A program made the translations under genes and the position numbers. A stretch of 64,000 nt of DNA, taken from positions 223,018,853 to 223,082,852 of the forward strand of contig NC_085136.1 of assembly GCF_035046485.1 (NCBI RefSeq). The letters are read 5' to 3'. Origin of the DNA: Aedes albopictus (taxonomy: Eukaryota; Arthropoda; Insecta; Diptera; Culicidae). The notes below the pieces were generated by a model. That model did no database searches, was not told the DNA's origin, and saw only the letters and a program-made list of their open reading frames with translations. Of this stretch, positions 59,097 to 64,000 are shown one piece after another; position 1 is the first letter of the stretch; each line of letters opens with the position of its first letter.

Positions 59097-59562
59097 CGCC
59101 AATGGCGAAAACGCATTTAGCGAAACCGTATAGGTAGTAATGTAAGCTAATTTACAACATTTGAATAATCTCGCCCTTATTTAGCCTCAAATTTGAGACT
59201 TAAGAAGGGCAACTGATTATCTCGGAGAAACGCAAGGTCTACTGCACTATTGCTCCGGTTAGCGCAGTAAGGGCGTAATACTGTGGAGGACGCCCTAATT
59301 CTCCACAGGCTCCGTTTGTGGTTAGGTTTTTATTAGACCCCCCTAACCATTCATTCCTTGGCACGGTAAGCATAAAGCCGCATAACACCATGAATCCTAA
59401 TTCACCTGTTTAGTGGACTCTTACCACTGGATCAGGCGGTCCGTAGTGTTATTCTTAGCCAATTAAGACAATCGCTACCGACACTACACAGCTATCTAGG
59501 CTGATCGGGAAAAGAAGTTAACATTGATGGCTAACTTCCGAACAAGCCCGAACAGCCGGAAA
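59097..59562. other. Unassigned sequence with a motif shared with 28.5 kb
   Basis: Inverted, GAATAACACTACGGACCGCC (59434-59453 on this strand) resembles 28517-28540. The shared stretch suggests remnants of one repeat family, otherwise unrecognised. Confidence 0.3.
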
Positions 59563-60016
59563 AAATTCATCCTATTCAAAAACAAGCGATTACGAGACCG
59601 ATTGATTCCGTTCTTTTTGTTTTCGTGGGTGCTCACTTCTAACAAAAAATACTAAAATAAGAAACAAAACTAACAGCGCTCCAATCCAATCCAATTTCGT
59701 AGAATGAAAATGGGAGCCACATGATTAATAAGGGAACCAATACCCTACAATAAGTTTCGGAGAATATGTAATTGTGCTGTATGTTAATAAATTATTGTAT
59801 CATATAAATATGGATTATAGATTTAATCTGTACTTTACAAAATATCATCTAGTTTAAAAATCATAAATATAATATTTGATTAAAATACAAATAAAAAGTA
59901 AAATATGCCACTATTATCCATGTTACTTTTCTGTATTTGGAAGAACTAAGTGTTCACATTATTATAAATGCCAGTTTACGTTGAGTGCACACAATCTATC
60001 CCCATCCAAAACGGAG
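59563..60016. repeat. 454-bp direct duplicate, copy 2
   Basis: See 56397-56850. Beyond both ends the two copies diverge abruptly (GCTCCC versus CCGGAA before; GTCAGG versus ACCCCA after). Confidence 0.9.
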
Positions 60017-61200
60017 ACCCCAGGAGCAAGAAATGGCAAATGGAATTTGCAACTGCAGTGACAGCGAAAAGTTTGCTCGAGAATTCGGAGCTGATAAAAG
60101 CAAGCAAGCAAGCAAGCAAGCAAGCGTTCGTTCGGAAATTGCTGCTGGGATTGTTTTCCGCAGATTTGCAGCTCATGATTGCTGGATTTGTTTGAACCTT
60201 AGGTACATGGATGGACAATGCATGGCGGCAGGGCCGCTAGCAGAAGGGTCTTGTGGACGATAGGTATGGGATCAAAACTGTTGCAACCAACTCAATTAGC
60301 TCTTCTTGCACTTCCAAAAGTAGCAATTTCATCGGAAGTGGGCAGCTCGTCGTCACCATACGGCATGACAGTATCAGTAAAGCCCTTCGGCAACACAGCT
60401 AGTTCAATCATCCTTTCGAGCGACAGCTGGTTCGCGAAACTTTTATCAGGAATTTATATGAATTTTCGATGCGGTAGTGAGAATGTTTTCACTCATAGAA
60501 AAAGTAGGCCAACTTCGGTTATGTGGGAGGATACTTGGGAATGAAAATTTCATATTAATTCGTACTGTGCCTTAGGGAAGAGAAAATCAATTCGTGGCGT
60601 AACTGTTAATAATTGCAAATAGAAGATTAAAATGTGTTAAAGTTGACGAAGTCGTCATTGATCATTGATTATTATTGAACATTGAAAAATAGTTTTCTCA
60701 TTCAGAACTAGAAAGTACCGTAAAACGGGGTAACTTTGATAGTTTTTCAGAAAATTTTCTCAATATTTTTCCATGAGACAGTATTTCTCTTAGTTTAATA
60801 TTTTTAAAACAATTACTGGGGTATCAGTCATAGATTGCAATCAGAAGAATCGATAGTTTTAAATGTTTTTGGTGATTTTCAATTTTTCATATAAGCGAGA
60901 ATCACATTTTTATTTTGGGGTTATTTTGATAGTGCCCTGAAAAACACGCCAAATCTTAAAAAATAATCACTGATTGAATTCTTCGGAGTATAAACATGAT
61001 GAGAGAGGTCTTGTGGAATATATCAGATTGATTTTTTATACAAAACATTTTTTTTTACAAAATTCTACACATAAAAAGAGTTTGTGGAGTACTGAGTGAT
61101 AAACACAGTGAGTTTAGCTCACTAAAATCATTATTTATGTGAAAATATACTTTTAACGATACTTCCACATATGATTACACGCTATTCTAGGAGTCTAGTA
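60017..61200. other. 1.2 kb without a recognisable gene
   Basis: Contains a (CAAG)n microsatellite (60098-60125, about seven units). GTACCGTAAAACGGGGTAAC at 60716-60735 resembles the end of a MITE; GGGTTATTTTGATAGTGCCC near 60918 could belong to it, but no proper inverted end is found. Frames on both strands are overlapping shadows. Confidence 0.4.
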
Positions 61201-61416
61201 CGAGCCACCTTTGAGTTCGGACGCGCTTTGTAGCGCTCAGCGTGTATTTTTACTTTTTAGCTTAAACATTTTTTTTTTTGCATACACGCTTTTTTTGACC
61301 CCGGGTCCGCGCGCGCGAACCTGTGTAAGTTTATTTTTTGTTTTTATCTTTCGTCGTCGTCGCGTAGTGTACTTTTTTTTTATCGTATTGACAAAGCCGC
61401 GCGTTTATAGTGAATC

Positions 61417-63033
61417 ATGCGGTGCAGCGTAACATCGTGCAGCAACAAAGACGACCACTTCTTATGGAAGTGCGAATTTTGCGAAAAGCCCTACCATGCA
61501 GCTTGTATCGGAGTCCAGCGGAACCAAGAATACTTTATTAGAGCATTCATGGTACTACTATGTGACAACTGTCAAGAACATTTAAACGCTGGAATCGACA
61601 TGCGGAAGCTGCTTTGCAAGCAGGAAAGTCTATTGGAATCAATCCAAAAACAAACGGATGCATACCATAGAATTGCTGACGGTCTAAAAAAGATGTCAAT
61701 GGTAGGCGACATCGTTGATAATTTAGATCATCTTCTTGTCAAGACGGAGCAATCGTTAATTGCCAACTCCGCGAAAAATGGCAAACTTCAGAAAGATTTA
61801 GTCCAGCACATGCAATCATGCGAAAAAATCTTCAACCAAGCTGTAAAAGACGTTAACGATGCAAATACAACAAGTGCTGAATCACTAAACAAACAACTGT
61901 TGAGCCTGAAAAATGAGCTGTCTCAGTTGACTCCAATAACGGAACCAAACTCAGCTACCCCCAATACAAAAATGCTGGAGGAAATATTCGTAGAGATCAA
62001 ATCGGTTGCAGATGCGGTCTCGAACATTAACAGCAAGACAAAAAATCACCCTCCAGGAAAGAACCTTACCTTAGCTGAAGAATTAGCTGAACAAGCAGAA
62101 TCGACTGGCAAGCAACGCGAACAACTAAAACATGATCACTATTCTCCTGGTTGGCGATTTTTAGGCAATAAATGGCGTTGGCGTCAAAGTTGGTCGAAAT
62201 ATGATGCCACCCTCGGAAACACAACTAAGAAGGTGACACGAAATAAAAAGCATCGAAAGCAAAATGTACACCAAGACTACAATAACAATGCGACCAACAA
62301 ACCTACAGATAAACAACTTTTGGTAATGGCAAAAAATCAATTCTCTGGCCCACCGGAATCTACTGAGCATCCAATTGCAGGACTTTCAACGACTGCTGCA
62401 AAATCAAGTTTCATCACTTTTAAAAAGGGTGAAACGATCAACCCTTATCGAATCCAACAAACACAACAACTGCAGCAAAACATACCAAATCATGCTCAAC
62501 TTCAACCCCAAAACAACCAACAACAACAGAACCAAAAACAAGGAACCTTGCAAAAACAGCAGCATCAACAGCAACAACAACAACAGCAGCAGCAACAAGT
62601 TCAACAGCAACATGATAGTGAAATGCAGCTCGACCCAATGCGCCCACCCATCGTCCGCCTTACTGAACAATCTGCTGAGGGCGACGGTCGCTTCTTAAGG
62701 GCAAGGCTACGTGATCCTGGTATTATGAGGGTTGTTCGGTTGTTCCTTGCATATATGAAAGATCAGCCAGCAACTGTCTGTATTGATGGGATGACAACCA
62801 CTAGTATTCGCATACTGCTAGCGTCTGAAGGTTTACCTACGGATCCTACGCACCTTCTACGTATCTTCAACGATGTTCATCAGGAGTACGGAGTTGGTCC
62901 AGCTGAAACCGCATCGGACTTATTGTCGTATCGACAATATCTCTCCAGCGAACGCACGCACCGATTGCAACAATTACGGGAGAGTGCTAACAAGTTCTAT
63001 TCCCCCTCTACTGGACGAAATTTTCCGAAGTAA
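61417..63033 (+). CDS. LINE ORF1 protein with PHD-like finger and poly-Q (538 aa)
   Basis: ORF1 proteins of CR1-group LINEs bind nucleic acid and assist reverse transcription in the RNP. Residues 3-52 show a Cys/His pattern (CSVTSC, WKCEFCEKPYHAACI, LLCDNCQ) of PHD type. Residues about 60-210 look coiled-coil-like (regular leucines, many Gln, Glu and Lys). Residues about 245-300 are basic. A glutamine-rich tract (residues about 350-405, coded by CAA/CAG repeats at 62510-62620) separates these from a C-terminal domain with DGRFLRARLRDPGIMRVV and DPTHLLRIFNDVHQEYGVGP. The ATG at 61417 is the first long-frame start and precedes the finger by two residues. It ends with TAA at 63031-63033, overlapping the frame of the endonuclease ORF. 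Confidence 0.8.
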   Translation: MRCSVTSCSNKDDHFLWKCEFCEKPYHAACIGVQRNQEYFIRAFMVLLCDNCQEHLNAGIDMRKLLCKQESLLESIQKQTDAYHRIADGLKKMSMVGDIVDNLDHLLVKTEQSLIANSAKNGKLQKDLVQHMQSCEKIFNQAVKDVNDANTTSAESLNKQLLSLKNELSQLTPITEPNSATPNTKMLEEIFVEIKSVADAVSNINSKTKNHPPGKNLTLAEELAEQAESTGKQREQLKHDHYSPGWRFLGNKWRWRQSWSKYDATLGNTTKKVTRNKKHRKQNVHQDYNNNATNKPTDKQLLVMAKNQFSGPPESTEHPIAGLSTTAAKSSFITFKKGETINPYRIQQTQQLQQNIPNHAQLQPQNNQQQQNQKQGTLQKQQHQQQQQQQQQQQVQQQHDSEMQLDPMRPPIVRLTEQSAEGDGRFLRARLRDPGIMRVVRLFLAYMKDQPATVCIDGMTTTSIRILLASEGLPTDPTHLLRIFNDVHQEYGVGPAETASDLLSYRQYLSSERTHRLQQLRESANKFYSPSTGRNFPK

Positions 63034-63038
63034 GGACG

Positions 63039-64000
63039 CCTTCTTCTTCGGAAGAAAATAGCTTTAATTCCCCAACCAACATTCTTCCGGAAATCTCTTC
63101 GCAGTTCAAACAGAATGCATTTGAAATTTTGGTGTACTGTCAAAATTTCAACCGCATGAAAAGCCCAGCAAAAATGAAGGAAATACATAAAAAAATTATT
63201 AGTTCATCCTTTTCGATACTTTTGGCAACTGAAACTAGCTGGGATGAAAGCGTGAGAAGCGAAGAAATTTTCGGAAATAGCTTTAATGTATACAGAGATG
63301 ACCGAGACTTTCTCGAGTCTGGAAAAAAGTCTGGAGGTGGAGTTCTTGTTGCTATTTCGACAAAATTTAATTCTGAACTTCTACACTCTACAAAAAATAA
63401 TGCATTTGAACATGTTTGGGTGAAAACATACATTGCAGGTGAAACTCATGTTTTTGCCTCTGTATATTTTCCCCCAGACCGCACTATCAAAAGCAGTTAT
63501 GAAAATTTCTTTGAAATGGCTGGAAAAATATTATCAGAACTTCCACCGGAGGTTAAAGTTCACATTTATGGGGACTTTAACCAACGAAACGTCGATTTTA
63601 TCCATGACTCAGAAAATGATCAAATTCTACTTCCAATCGTTGGTGAAAACGAAACATTGCAATTAATTTTTGACAGATCTGCTGGTTTATCTTTGAATCA
63701 AATTAATCATATAAAAAATGAACAAAATTGCTATCTTGATTTTCTTCTCACGAATATTCAGGAAGATTTCTGTGTTGCTGCTTCATTACAACCTCTATGG
63801 AAGAATGAAGCATTTCACACAGCAATCGAATACTCATTGTTTGTTCATGAAAATCATAGACCCAACGATTGTGAGTACGAGGAAGTCTTTGAATACCATA
63901 AAGCAAACTACGATAACATTAGACATAAACTTAATAGTATAAATTGGCAACTATTGTTAAAGAATGAAGGATGCGTCGATACTGCAGTTGAATTATTTTA
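63039..64000 (+). CDS. LINE ORF2, endonuclease part (partial, runs off the window)
   Basis: ORF2 encodes AP endonuclease plus reverse transcriptase; only the endonuclease is in view. In the frame with codon starts divisible by three: ILVYCQNFNRMKSPAKMKEI, ILLATETSWDESV (the ET pair), SGGGVLVAI, VFASVYFPPD, VHIYGDFNQRNVDF (GDFN box), YLDFLLTN, and AFHTAIEYSLF in place of the usual SDHY-type end. The frame is open upstream into ORF1 with no ATG near the domain start, so initiation may depend on reinitiation or a frameshift at the overlap; the start given is nominal. Confidence 0.75.

Larger units (their letters stand above)
61201..64000 (+). mobile_element. 5' part of a CR1-like non-LTR retrotransposon, apparently intact, leaving the window
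   Basis: A ~210-bp leader precedes a 538-codon ORF1 with a PHD-like zinc finger, then an AP endonuclease frame that stays open to the last base. ORF1 with a PHD finger followed by an endonuclease-RT ORF2 is typical of CR1-group LINEs in insects. Lack of stops and frameshifts over 2.5 kb contrasts with all other LINEs in the window and suggests a young copy. The exact 5' end is a guess from where sequence character changes. Confidence 0.7.

Noticed and set aside
1..64000. Endogenous viral elements
   Set aside because: Aedes genomes often contain flavivirus- or rhabdovirus-derived pieces, but I recognised no viral polymerase, nucleoprotein or glycoprotein motif in the translated frames.

Overview
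The window looks like transposon-dense, gene-poor nuclear DNA of a culicine mosquito, most likely Aedes. The evidence is several degenerate non-LTR retrotransposons of types common in Aedes (RTE/JAM-like, LOA-like with RNase H, CR1-like with a PHD-finger ORF1), a tRNA-headed SINE, many short inverted-repeat elements (MITEs) with TA, TTAA, 3-bp and 8-bp target duplications, and a piggyBac-like element. I see no intact host gene. The only host-derived coding piece is a broken 3' half of an ER Hsp90 (endoplasmin/Gp93-like) near 54.3-55.6 kb on the minus strand.

Layout. 1-2.5 kb: right part of a TIR element carrying a GGAATTCC-type minisatellite. 2.5-8.57 kb: a piggyBac-like element with long inverted arms made of ~300-bp tandem repeats and a broken, intron-containing transposase with a doubled cysteine-rich domain. 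8.7-8.8 kb: a TTAA-flanked MITE. 8.8-11.2 kb: non-repetitive sequence without a recognisable gene. 11.2-19.0 kb: a complete second copy of the minisatellite-bearing element (8-bp duplication GTTGGCAC), invaded by a tRNA-headed SINE and by a 2.87-kb palindrome, which itself holds two smaller elements. 19.1-21.5 kb: a cluster of short TIR elements, one holding a tRNA-like segment. 21.7-27.1 kb: a LOA-like LINE corpse cut by at least five datable MITE insertions. 27.1-29.6 kb: LINE scraps and a GAA microsatellite. 30.4-31.3 kb: an LTR-like promoter region. 31.3-35.2 kb: an RTE LINE split by a 2.17-kb TIR insertion. 36.58-46.71 kb: a 10.1-kb TIR element with an 8-bp duplication AGGAGGAG, filled with two kinds of tandem repeat. 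47.1-49.3 kb: palindromic elements and a LINE scrap. 51.6-52.0 kb: a LINE C-terminus with a TTAA MITE. 53.65 kb: a near-perfect fold-back with TTAA ends. 54.3-55.6 kb: the endoplasmin pseudogene. 56.4-60.0 kb: a 454-bp segment present twice, 3166 bp apart. 61.2-64.0 kb: the 5' part of a LINE with intact open frames, running off the window.

The most notable signal is architectural. Two TIR families with different ends (TAGACCTGT... and CACTAGCGTGC...) each show an 8-bp target duplication, short-motif repeats next to the ends (CACGCCG or GCACCAT), and a multi-kilobase interior of the same 12/24-bp GGAATTCC-type minisatellite. They look like transposons that carry and disperse a satellite. Several insertions can be proven inside the window because an uninterrupted copy of the target is also present, or because excision restores a LINE reading frame. 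All calls are from reading the sequence; no database search was run.
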